Part shown: in pieces, positions 1 through 4,437 of the stretch
How the letters are laid out: the number at the start of each line of letters is the position of its first letter
How positions within the stretch are numbered: position 1 is the first letter of the stretch
Assembly: GCA_007125475.1 (NCBI GenBank)
Contig: SLDB01000082.1
Location: 1 to 5,169, forward strand
DNA: 5,169 nt
Direction of reading: 5' to 3'
From: Nitriliruptoraceae bacterium
GTDB taxonomy: Bacteria > Actinomycetota > Nitriliruptoria > Nitriliruptorales > Nitriliruptoraceae
Translations under genes and position numbers: made by a program
The notes under the pieces: generated by a model
The model's database searches: none
What the model was told of the DNA's origin: nothing
What the model saw: only the letters and a program-made list of their open reading frames with translations

Positions 1-218
1 AGGACTGTCGGGAAAGACGCGTGGGTAGAACCCCGACCCTACCGGCCGTACAGCACGCCACCGCGCCAGCGCCCTACCTCACCCTGAAACCTCGGCGGGT
101 CGCTGTGGCTGTGGGGCATCGATCCAGGCCGAGTCTCGCCTGTTGGTCGCGGGCTTGGCGCGCGCAGCGAGCCACACGACGTTGCCCACGTTCCCGAGTG
201 TCGTTGAGGAGCAGACTC
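1..218. other. Left flank with no supportable gene
   Basis: I see no convincing gene here. The hydrolase reading frame stays open back to a GTG at position 21, but the 66 extra residues are arginine- and proline-rich, low in complexity and unlike a hydrolase N-terminus. Another plus-strand frame enters from the left edge and stops at 85-87; a third stops at 26-28. Either could be the tail of a gene outside the window, but too few residues are visible to identify one. The hydrolase promoter should lie here; no clear -35/-10 pair stands out. Confidence 0.5.
205..211 (+). promoter_or_regulatory. Ribosome binding site fixing the hydrolase start
   Basis: TGAGGAG lies 7 bases before the GTG at 219. 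It decides between this start, the implausible GTG at 21 and the ATG at 234, which is 22 bases downstream of the motif and too far away. Confidence 0.65.
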
Positions 219-1055
219 GTGAGCGAGCCGCGTATGCATCAGGCCGGTGCTGACGACGGGATCGCGATCGCCGGGAGGGTGGAGGGGCAGGGTCCGCCGC
301 TGGTCGTCGTCCCGGCAACCCCTTCGGATGGGTCACTGGAGTGGGGGCCACTGGCGCCCTACCTGACCGAGCACTTCACCTGCTTCGTGATGGACCGAAG
401 CAGCCGCGCACGGACTGCCGAGGGGCAGGATCACTCACCCGAGCGGGTGGTGGGTGATGTCGTTTCGCTCATCGACAGCGTCGGTGAGCCGGTAGGGCTG
501 GTCGGCAGCTCGTGGAGCGGGGTGCTGTCGCTTGGCGCAGCGCGCCGCACGTCGGCGGTCAGCGCGCTCGGTCTCTGGGAGCCCATGGTCATCGAGGTAG
601 CCAGCGAACAGGACCGGGAACGCTTTGATCAGGCGATCGACGAGGTGGGGCGTCTGGTGGACGAAGGACGTCTCGTGGACGCCACCCGGACCTGGCAGGC
701 GGCCAGCCGCATCGTCAGTGAGGAGCAGCTCGCCGCGGTCCCCGACGAGTTCTTCGAAGCGGTGGCGCCGGCCATGGCGATCCAGGTCGAGGAGTTCCGA
801 CAGGCTGGAGAGTCCCCCGGTCCCACGCCCACCGACCCGTCGGAGCTCGCCACGCTCAGCGTGCCGGTGCTGCTCCTGCACGGGGCCGAGTCGGTGCCGT
901 TCTTCGTGAACGGTGTGGATCACGTAGCTGGACACGTGGCCGAGACGACGGTGCGCAGCATCCCCGGCGTCGGCCACGGGGGGTGGGTCTTCGCGCCGGA
1001 GGCAGTAGCCGCGGAACTCGCGGACTTCTTCACGACCGTGCTCGATCCGACGTAG
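219..1055 (+). CDS. Alpha/beta-fold hydrolase
   Basis: This is a cytoplasmic alpha/beta-hydrolase of 278 residues, a normal family length, with no signal peptide or membrane helix. The substrate cannot be told from the sequence. The nucleophile elbow is GSSWSG with the likely catalytic Ser98. Before it comes a core strand ending VVVP (29-32) and the DRSSRAR stretch at 59-65, where many relatives have DRRGRG. The helical cap lies around 118-205. The late strand VPVLLLHGAE places Glu224 in the usual acid position, and His253 in PGVGHG is the catalytic histidine. Two features are unusual: the oxyanion-loop HG is replaced by PAT (32-34), and the elbow has Ser where the second Gly normally sits. 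I chose the GTG at 219 because TGAGGAG (205-211) lies 7 bases upstream; an ATG at 234 is the alternative. The gene appears monocistronic. The fold is secure and the reaction is unknown. Confidence 0.88.
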   Translation: MSEPRMHQAGADDGIAIAGRVEGQGPPLVVVPATPSDGSLEWGPLAPYLTEHFTCFVMDRSSRARTAEGQDHSPERVVGDVVSLIDSVGEPVGLVGSSWSGVLSLGAARRTSAVSALGLWEPMVIEVASEQDRERFDQAIDEVGRLVDEGRLVDATRTWQAASRIVSEEQLAAVPDEFFEAVAPAMAIQVEEFRQAGESPGPTPTDPSELATLSVPVLLLHGAESVPFFVNGVDHVAGHVAETTVRSIPGVGHGGWVFAPEAVAAELADFFTTVLDPT

Positions 1056-1133
1056 GACCCCAACCAGTTCGCCGCCGCGGCCAGAGCCCCCGCTGAAGCA
1101 CAGCGCCCCAGCAACGAGCACCCCGATCGCAGT

Positions 1134-1157
1134 CGCTCGCGAGACCGGTCGCGAGCG
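1134..1157. terminator. Perfect 9-bp hairpin after hydrolase gene
   Basis: CGCTCGCGA (1134-1142) and TCGCGAGCG (1149-1157) are exact reverse complements around a 6-base GACCGG loop. The hairpin sits 78 bases after the hydrolase stop codon. It is a plausible U-less actinobacterial terminator. Because the arms are symmetric and the downstream gene has no other visible control site, it could instead be an operator for the SDR gene. Confidence 0.45.
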
Positions 1158-1205
1158 CCAGATCTAGACGGTCGCCGGCACCGGCTTCGTGGTCGCCCCT
1201 CGGCG

Positions 1206-1225
1206 GGCACCGGCCATCCGGTGCC
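1206..1225. repeat. Perfect 8-bp inverted repeat
   Basis: GGCACCGG (1206-1213) and CCGGTGCC (1218-1225) are exact reverse complements separated by CCAT. It lies 109 bases before the SDR start codon and is followed by an A-rich stretch rather than T residues, so a terminator role is less likely than an operator or a mere GC hairpin. Confidence 0.4.
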
Positions 1226-1324
1226 GAGGCAGCAACAACGACCCGCCCGCTCGGGCCCCGGATGCCGGGATCGATTGCTAGCGTCCGACTCTCCGCGCCG
1301 CCGCCCGGCAGGTGCGTGAACAGG

Positions 1325-1329
1325 GGAGG
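1325..1329 (+). promoter_or_regulatory. Ribosome binding site of SDR gene
   Basis: GGAGG inside a longer AGGGGAGGA run, 5 bases before the ATG at 1335. It is a strong site and confirms the start. Confidence 0.75.
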
Positions 1330-1334
1330 AACGG

Positions 1335-2105
1335 ATGCAGCTTGACGGCGCGGTCGCGATCGTGACGGGTTCGAGCTCCCCGGAGGGCGTGGGGGGCGAG
1401 ACCGCGAAACTCCTCGCCGCCGGTGGTGCCCGGGTGGCGGTGAACTACGTGACCAACGCCGACGGGGCCGCCGAGGTCGCCGCCGCGTGTGAGGCCGCCG
1501 GCGGGGCGGCGACCGTGGTCCAGGGGGACGTCTCCGACGACGCCGACTGCCGGCGGATCGTCGCCGAGACCATCGAGGCGTTCGGTCGCCTCGACGCGGT
1601 GGTGAACAACGCCGCCACGACCCGGGCGACCCCATTGGCGGCCCTCGACGCCCTCGATGCCGACGAGTTCCACCGGGTGTTCGACGTCAACGTCGTCGGC
1701 GCTTACCAGATGGCACGTGCCGCCGCCGAGCACCTCCGCGCTGCCGGTGACGCCGCCGTGGTGAACATCTCGTCGACCGCCGGGATCCACGGCCGTGGCA
1801 GTTCGATCGCGTACGCGGTCTCGAAAGGGGCGTTGAACACGCTGACGAAGTCCCTGGCGCAGGTGCTGGCACCGCAGGTGCGGGTCAACGCCGTCTGCCC
1901 CGGGGGGATGCTCGGTGGGTGGACGCGCAAGATCCTCACCGAGGAGGAGTACGACCAGCGGGTGCGTGCCGCCGCCGAGGCCTACCCGCTGCACGCGGCT
2001 CCCTGGCCGTTGGACGTCGCCAAGGTCGCGGTGTGGCTCGTCGAGGGTGGGCACCTGATGACCGGCGAGCTCGTCCGGATGGACTCGGGTCAGCACCTGC
2101 CGTGA
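1335..2105 (+). CDS. Classical SDR-family NAD(P)-dependent oxidoreductase
   Basis: A soluble 256-residue short-chain dehydrogenase/reductase with a single Rossmann domain, FabG-like in size and layout; the substrate is unknown. The nucleotide-binding turn reads TGSSSPEGVGG (11-21), two residues longer than the usual TGxxxGxG. Asp65 follows the third strand (GDV), and NNAA at 91-94 replaces the usual NNAG. The catalytic tetrad is complete: Asn119, Ser147, Tyr160 and Lys164 (YAVSK), followed by the PG motif at 189-190. The second strand ends VAVNY (35-38 region) without an acidic residue, which suggests NADP(H). The C-terminus MTGELVRMDSG matches the family end, with Ser for the usual first Gly. 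GGAGG (1325-1329) lies 5 bases before the ATG. The gene seems to stand alone and converges on the next gene with a 30-base gap. It could be an ACP reductase-like or a sugar, alcohol or ketone dehydrogenase. Confidence 0.95.
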   Translation: MQLDGAVAIVTGSSSPEGVGGETAKLLAAGGARVAVNYVTNADGAAEVAAACEAAGGAATVVQGDVSDDADCRRIVAETIEAFGRLDAVVNNAATTRATPLAALDALDADEFHRVFDVNVVGAYQMARAAAEHLRAAGDAAVVNISSTAGIHGRGSSIAYAVSKGALNTLTKSLAQVLAPQVRVNAVCPGGMLGGWTRKILTEEEYDQRVRAAAEAYPLHAAPWPLDVAKVAVWLVEGGHLMTGELVRMDSGQHLP

Positions 2106-2135
2106 CCGGGGCGTCGACGTCCGGGGCGCTCGGCC

Positions 2136-2720
2136 TCACCCGAAGCGTTCCTCCAGGATCGCGGCGGCGAGGTCGCCGCAGTCGCTCCCGGGGTTCGCGG
2201 CGGCTTCGGCCGGGATCTGCCGGAGCAGCTCGAGCCCGGTGAGGTCGGCGTCGAAGCGATCGGCGGTCTCGGAGACGCTGCGGACGACCTCGGCGAGGTC
2301 GTCGCGCGGTTGCTCGCAGTGCCCCTCGACCCCGTCGAGGGCGTCGGTGTAGGTCCGCAGCACTTCGGAGGAGGGGGGGGCGCCGTCGGCGATCGCCAGA
2401 CGCAGCTCCGGAGCGTCGGCTTCGAGGGCGGCGTCGACGTCGGCGTCGCCGGAGCCCGACTCCGGTTCGGGGGTGAGCCCGAGCACGGTGGCGACCATCG
2501 CGGTGGCCAGGACGAGGGCGAACGCGCACCCGAGGGCGATCCCGAACGTCGTCCACCGCCCGGGCCCGGTAGGCGGGTCCTCGTCGGTGGCGATCTGGCG
2601 CCCCGTGTCCCACCCGACGACGGTGCTCGCCAGCCCGCCATCGGCCCAGCGGGAACGCCGGGCCCGTTCGCGCTGGGCGTGGGGGCTCGCGCGCCCGCCC
2701 TCGTCGTCGTACTCGCTCAT
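2136..2720 (-). CDS. Single-pass membrane protein with extracytoplasmic two-cysteine domain, unknown family
   Basis: I do not recognise a family for this 194-residue protein. The hydrophilic N-terminus (1-55) is rich in Arg, with RERARRSR at 17-24. One hydrophobic segment, about 57-82, follows. The remaining ~110 residues are acidic, then helical in character, and contain only two cysteines, Cys135 and Cys181. By the positive-inside rule the basic N-terminus is cytoplasmic and the C-terminal domain lies outside, where the cysteines could form a disulfide. There is no cleavable signal pattern or lipobox. The start is set by a perfect AGGAGGTG (2735-2728 on this strand) 7 bases before the ATG. 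The gene is divergent from the DUF3039 gene and shares its repeat-bearing regulatory region. It could be an envelope anchor protein; no enzyme motif is visible. Confidence 0.8.
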   Translation of the reverse strand: MSEYDDEGGRASPHAQRERARRSRWADGGLASTVVGWDTGRQIATDEDPPTGPGRWTTFGIALGCAFALVLATAMVATVLGLTPEPESGSGDADVDAALEADAPELRLAIADGAPPSSEVLRTYTDALDGVEGHCEQPRDDLAEVVRSVSETADRFDADLTGLELLRQIPAEAAANPGSDCGDLAAAILEERFG

Positions 2721-2727
2721 CGCTGCC

Positions 2728-2735
2728 CACCTCCT
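2728..2735 (-). promoter_or_regulatory. Full-length Shine-Dalgarno of the membrane protein gene
   Basis: AGGAGGTG is a full match to the anti-Shine-Dalgarno core, 7 bases from the ATG at 2720. It rules out the much longer upstream reading frame on this strand. Its first three bases are also the end of the adjoining 13-bp tandem repeat. Confidence 0.8.
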
Positions 2736-2771
2736 GACGGGAAGGCCTGACGCGAAGGCCTGACGGGAAGG
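2733..2771. repeat. Three tandem copies of a 13-bp repeat
   Basis: CCTGACGSGAAGG occurs three times head to tail at 2733-2745, 2746-2758 and 2759-2771. Copies 1 and 3 are identical; copy 2 has C for G at its eighth base. The array lies in the 5' leader region of the minus-strand membrane protein gene and its first copy runs into that gene's ribosome binding site. Thirteen bases is not a helical repeat, so successive copies would face different sides of the DNA. It may be a leader RNA element, a protein-binding array or a slippage product. Confidence 0.85.
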
Positions 2772-2773
2772 TA
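2768..2773 (-). promoter_or_regulatory. Possible -10 element for membrane protein gene
   Basis: TACCTT on the minus strand fits the TANNNT pattern of actinobacterial -10 elements. Transcription would start near 2761, giving a leader of about 40 bases that includes most of the tandem repeat array. I see no good -35 match, so this is tentative. Confidence 0.25.
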
Positions 2774-2801
2774 CGTGACGACGCCCGTGGTGAGGGTCAC
2801 G
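2774..2801. promoter_or_regulatory. Spaced inverted repeat, possible operator
   Basis: CGTGAC (2774-2779) and GTCACG (2796-2801) are exact reverse complements with a 16-base spacer, so the arm centres are 22 bases apart, about two helical turns. It sits between the two divergent genes, where a dimeric repressor could control both. A competing pairing exists (CCCGTG 2784-2789 with CACGGG 2798-2803), so the real structure is uncertain. Confidence 0.3.
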
Positions 2802-2837
2802 GGGGTGCTGAGGGAAGCGAAGCGTCGACGGCTGGGG

Positions 2838-2843
2838 TAAATT
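2838..2843 (+). promoter_or_regulatory. -10 element of DUF3039 gene, leaderless geometry
   Basis: TAAATT is the most A/T-rich hexamer in this GC-rich spacer and matches TANNNT. Only 6 bases separate it from the ATG at 2850, so transcription would begin at or next to the start codon. No Shine-Dalgarno sequence precedes that ATG, which agrees with a leaderless mRNA. No -35 consensus is seen 16-18 bases upstream. Confidence 0.55.
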
Positions 2844-2849
2844 CCCGGC

Positions 2850-3146
2850 ATGCCGAGCCCCACCCACCTGCCGACCCGGACCCCGAGCCGCGCGCCCGGA
2901 CGGAGCCCGTCTCCGGTCGTGGAACCGGACCAGCGTCCGGACCCGTCGGTCGGGGACGGCGAGCACGACCGCTTCGCCCACTACGTCAGCAAGCGGGAAC
3001 TCGAACGCTCCCGGCGTCGCGGAACCCCGGTGACGGCGTTGTGCGGGAAGCGTTGGCGCCCCGACGGTGACCCCAGTCAGTACCCGATGTGCCCGACGTG
3101 TGCGGAGCTCGCCGCGGACCGCATCGCCCGTTCGTTCGACGGCTGA
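2850..3146 (+). CDS. DUF3039 domain protein, putative small metal-binding protein
   Basis: This 98-residue protein belongs to DUF3039, a short actinobacterial family of unknown function. The first ~35 residues are Pro/Ser/Arg-rich and probably disordered. The conserved domain runs from about 39 to 90: DRFAHYVSK, then TPVTALCGKRW, then the PMCPTC pair near the C-terminus. His44, Cys65, Cys81 and Cys84 form an HCCC set that could bind one zinc ion; this is inferred from spacing and is not an established function. The chain is basic before the second cysteine pair, which would suit nucleic-acid or protein binding. Expression appears to be from a leaderless promoter. The pgmB-like gene begins 34 bases after the stop and is probably co-transcribed. 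Family assignment is strong, function unknown. Confidence 0.9.
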   Translation: MPSPTHLPTRTPSRAPGRSPSPVVEPDQRPDPSVGDGEHDRFAHYVSKRELERSRRRGTPVTALCGKRWRPDGDPSQYPMCPTCAELAADRIARSFDG

Positions 3147-3171
3147 GGCGGCCGGCGTCGTGGCCGGTGAC

Positions 3172-3177
3172 GGAGGA
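3172..3177 (+). promoter_or_regulatory. Ribosome binding site deciding the pgmB start
   Basis: GGAGGA ends 3 bases before the GTG at 3181. Spacing is a little short but it is the only good site, and it excludes the frame extension that overlaps the DUF3039 gene back to 3067. Confidence 0.55.
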
Positions 3178-3180
3178 CGG

Positions 3181-3852
3181 GTGGCGGACCGTCGAGTCGA
3201 GGCGGTGATCTTCGACCTCGATGGTGTCCTCACCGACACCGCCGAGTATCACTACCTGGCGTGGCAGGCGATCGCCGACGAGGCCGGTCTCACCTTCGAC
3301 CGGCGGGCCAACGAGGCGTTGCGGGGGCTTTCGCGCGAAGCCTCCCTGCGGGCCATCCTCGGCGACACCGAGCTCGACGCCGCCCGGTTCGCCGAACTGC
3401 TGGAGCGCAAGAACCGGCGGTACCTGCAGCTGCTGGCGTCGATGGGACCCGACGACCTCCTCGAGGGTGCCGCCGACCTCGTCGCCGAGGTCCGCCGTCG
3501 TGGTCGGCTCACCGCCGTGGGCTCCTCGTCACGGAACGCCCGGATGGTCCTCGAGCGCCTCGGGATCACCGACCAGTTCGACGCGATCGCTGACGGAGAC
3601 AGCGCCGCGGCGGCGAAACCGGATCCCGGGATCTTCCTGGCCGCCGCTGCCGACCTCGGTGTCGCCCCACAGCGTTGCGTCGTCGTCGAGGACGCCGCCT
3701 CCGGGGTCGAGGCCGCTCACGCCGGGGGGATGCGCGCAGTGGGGATCGGGCCGGCTGACCGTGTCGGCGACGCCGAACTGCGCTTCGAGCGCACTGCCGA
3801 CGTCGACGTCGATGCCCTGCTGGGCTGCTCGGGGCCCCCCGGGCGCTGCTGA
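3181..3852 (+). CDS. pgmB: Beta-phosphoglucomutase (HAD superfamily)
   Basis: A 223-residue cytoplasmic HAD enzyme expected to interconvert beta-glucose 1-phosphate and glucose 6-phosphate through a beta-glucose 1,6-bisphosphate intermediate. The nucleophile and acid/base pair are Asp12 and Asp14 in FDLDGVLTD, followed by AEYH with His24. The cap has the subgroup hallmark LRGLSR (47-52, Arg52) and Lys77. Motif II is GSSSRN with Ser115, motif III Lys146 in AKPDP, and motif IV Glu170-Asp171. Each matches, at a small offset, a key residue of the Lactococcus lactis enzyme as I recall it. I chose the GTG at 3181 because GGAGGA (3172-3177) lies just before it and the length then fits; the frame is open further upstream. 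It follows the DUF3039 gene by 34 bases. No maltose, trehalose or kojibiose phosphorylase is in view, so the source of beta-glucose 1-phosphate is unclear. A related sugar phosphatase is the main alternative. Confidence 0.88.
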   Translation: MADRRVEAVIFDLDGVLTDTAEYHYLAWQAIADEAGLTFDRRANEALRGLSREASLRAILGDTELDAARFAELLERKNRRYLQLLASMGPDDLLEGAADLVAEVRRRGRLTAVGSSSRNARMVLERLGITDQFDAIADGDSAAAAKPDPGIFLAAAADLGVAPQRCVVVEDAASGVEAAHAGGMRAVGIGPADRVGDAELRFERTADVDVDALLGCSGPPGRC

Positions 3853-3863
3853 CGGGTGCCGAG

Positions 3864-3893
3864 CGCCCCTGGGCCGTGGACCGTCCAGGGGCG
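3864..3893 (+). terminator. GC-rich hairpin terminator after pgmB
   Basis: CGCCCCTGG (3864-3872) pairs exactly with CCAGGGGCG (3885-3893), and a G-T and a C-G pair can extend the stem inward to 11 pairs around an 8-base loop. It begins 11 bases after the pgmB stop codon. No T-run follows, as is common for actinobacterial terminators. It separates the DUF3039-pgmB unit from the next gene. Confidence 0.65.
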
Positions 3894-3931
3894 GGCGACG
3901 GGTGACGTGCCGGCCCCTGAACAACCCCGGG

Positions 3932-3937
3932 TATCGT
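3932..3937 (+). promoter_or_regulatory. Candidate -10 element for DUF6220-like gene
   Basis: TATCGT matches TANNNT and lies between the pgmB hairpin and the next gene. Transcription would begin around 3944-3945, leaving a short leader of about 28 bases before the chosen ATG at 3973. There is no recognisable -35 at 16-18 bases upstream. Confidence 0.4.
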
Positions 3938-3962
3938 CACGGTGATGCACACCGCAACTGGT

Positions 3963-3970
3963 GGGGGAGG
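3963..3970 (+). promoter_or_regulatory. Close-set ribosome binding site
   Basis: GGGGGAGG is a strong purine run but ends just 2 bases before the ATG at 3973, closer than the usual 5-9. It favours that ATG over the in-frame GTG at 3961, which the motif would overlap, but leaves some doubt about the exact start. Confidence 0.45.
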
Positions 3971-3972
3971 CG

Positions 3973-4437
3973 ATGGCGGACACCCTGGAACGTAACGTCG
4001 GACGCGCCGTGGTCGCGCTGGCCTGGGTGATCCCGGCAGGGGTGCTCGTCCAGGCGGCTCTGGCCGGCCAGGCCTGGTTCGTCACCCCGGCGTTGTTCGG
4101 GATGCACGGCGGGATCGGGCACGGCGTGCTGCTGATCGCCGCCCTGGTCATGACGTTCACGTTGCTGCTGCGCCTCGTCGGCCCGGCGGTGCTCGCGACC
4201 GGTCTGGTCCTCGGGCTCATCGCGCAGACGGGTCTGGGCTACGTCGGGCACCGCGCCGAGGCGCCCTTGGCGTCGTCGCTGCACATCCCGCTCGGGGTGG
4301 CGATCTTCGGGGCCGCGATCGTGCTGGCCCTGGCGGTGACCCGCCGCCAGCCCACCACCGGGGAGGTTGACAGCGACGGGGGAGACGAGCCCACCGAACG
4401 GGAGCCCACCGACGGAGACGACCTCACTCCTCGGTGA
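3973..4437 (+). CDS. Four-helix membrane protein, DUF6220-like
   Basis: A 154-residue integral membrane protein with four hydrophobic segments near 11-33, 48-68, 70-90 and 102-123, followed by an acidic, hydrophilic tail (about 130-154). The phrase VLVQAALAGQ in helix 1, an HG-containing segment opening helix 2 and LHIPLG opening helix 4 resemble DUF6220 proteins as I recall them; this match is from memory and moderately certain. Histidines 45, 50, 93 and 104 lie at or near helix ends, an arrangement also seen in small haem-binding membrane proteins, but no ligand can be assigned. The ATG at 3973 follows GGGGGAGG (3963-3970) very closely, only 2 bases; a GTG at 3961 is in frame but has no binding site. 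Its last 14 bases overlap the convergent DUF3097 gene. Confidence 0.75.
   Translation: MADTLERNVGRAVVALAWVIPAGVLVQAALAGQAWFVTPALFGMHGGIGHGVLLIAALVMTFTLLLRLVGPAVLATGLVLGLIAQTGLGYVGHRAEAPLASSLHIPLGVAIFGAAIVLALAVTRRQPTTGEVDSDGGDEPTEREPTDGDDLTPR

Larger units (their letters stand above)
1056..1334. other. Gene-free spacer rich in inverted repeats
   Basis: This 279-base region separates two plus-strand genes and has no coding pattern of its own. It contains several perfect inverted repeats: CGCTG/CAGCG (1091-1105), a 9-bp arm pair (1134-1157), GCCGG/CCGGC (1174-1185), an 8-bp arm pair (1206-1225) and CCCGG/CCGGG (1257-1269). None is followed by a T-run. It should hold the 3' end of the hydrolase transcript and the promoter of the SDR gene; I see no unambiguous -35/-10 pair. 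A degenerate TTGCTA at 1276-1281 and a TAGCGT at 1280-1285 are too weak to call. Confidence 0.6.

Noticed and set aside
21..218. N-terminal extension of the hydrolase from a GTG at 21
   Set aside because: The 66 residues are Arg/Pro-rich and unlike the family, whereas GTG 219 has a well-placed TGAGGAG and gives a normal length.
435..1121. Long minus-strand frame opposite the hydrolase
   Set aside because: Its composition (Arg, Gly, His-rich, no domain) is what a GC-rich gene yields on its opposite strand; the plus strand has clear hydrolase motifs.
1278..2096. 272-residue minus-strand frame opposite the SDR
   Set aside because: It is a mirror of the SDR codon pattern and shows no recognisable domain, while the plus strand has a full catalytic tetrad.
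2106..2135. Possible bidirectional terminator between the SDR and the membrane protein gene
   Set aside because: Only a CGTCGACG palindrome (2112-2119) and a CCGGGGCG direct repeat are present; neither makes a stable stem with a loop.
2733..2771. CRISPR-like array
   Set aside because: The 13-bp units are directly adjacent without spacers and no cas genes are present.
3152..3167. Small inverted repeat CCGGC/GCCGG between DUF3039 and pgmB
   Set aside because: Only 5 pairs in very GC-rich sequence and it lies just before the pgmB ribosome binding site; a terminator here is unlikely.
3067..3180. Upstream extension of pgmB overlapping DUF3039
   Set aside because: The added residues are absent from beta-phosphoglucomutases and the GTG at 3181 has GGAGGA just before it.
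2721..3239. Upstream extension of the minus-strand membrane protein
   Set aside because: It would run through the DUF3039 gene and the pgmB start, and it ignores the perfect ribosome binding site 7 bases before the ATG at 2720.
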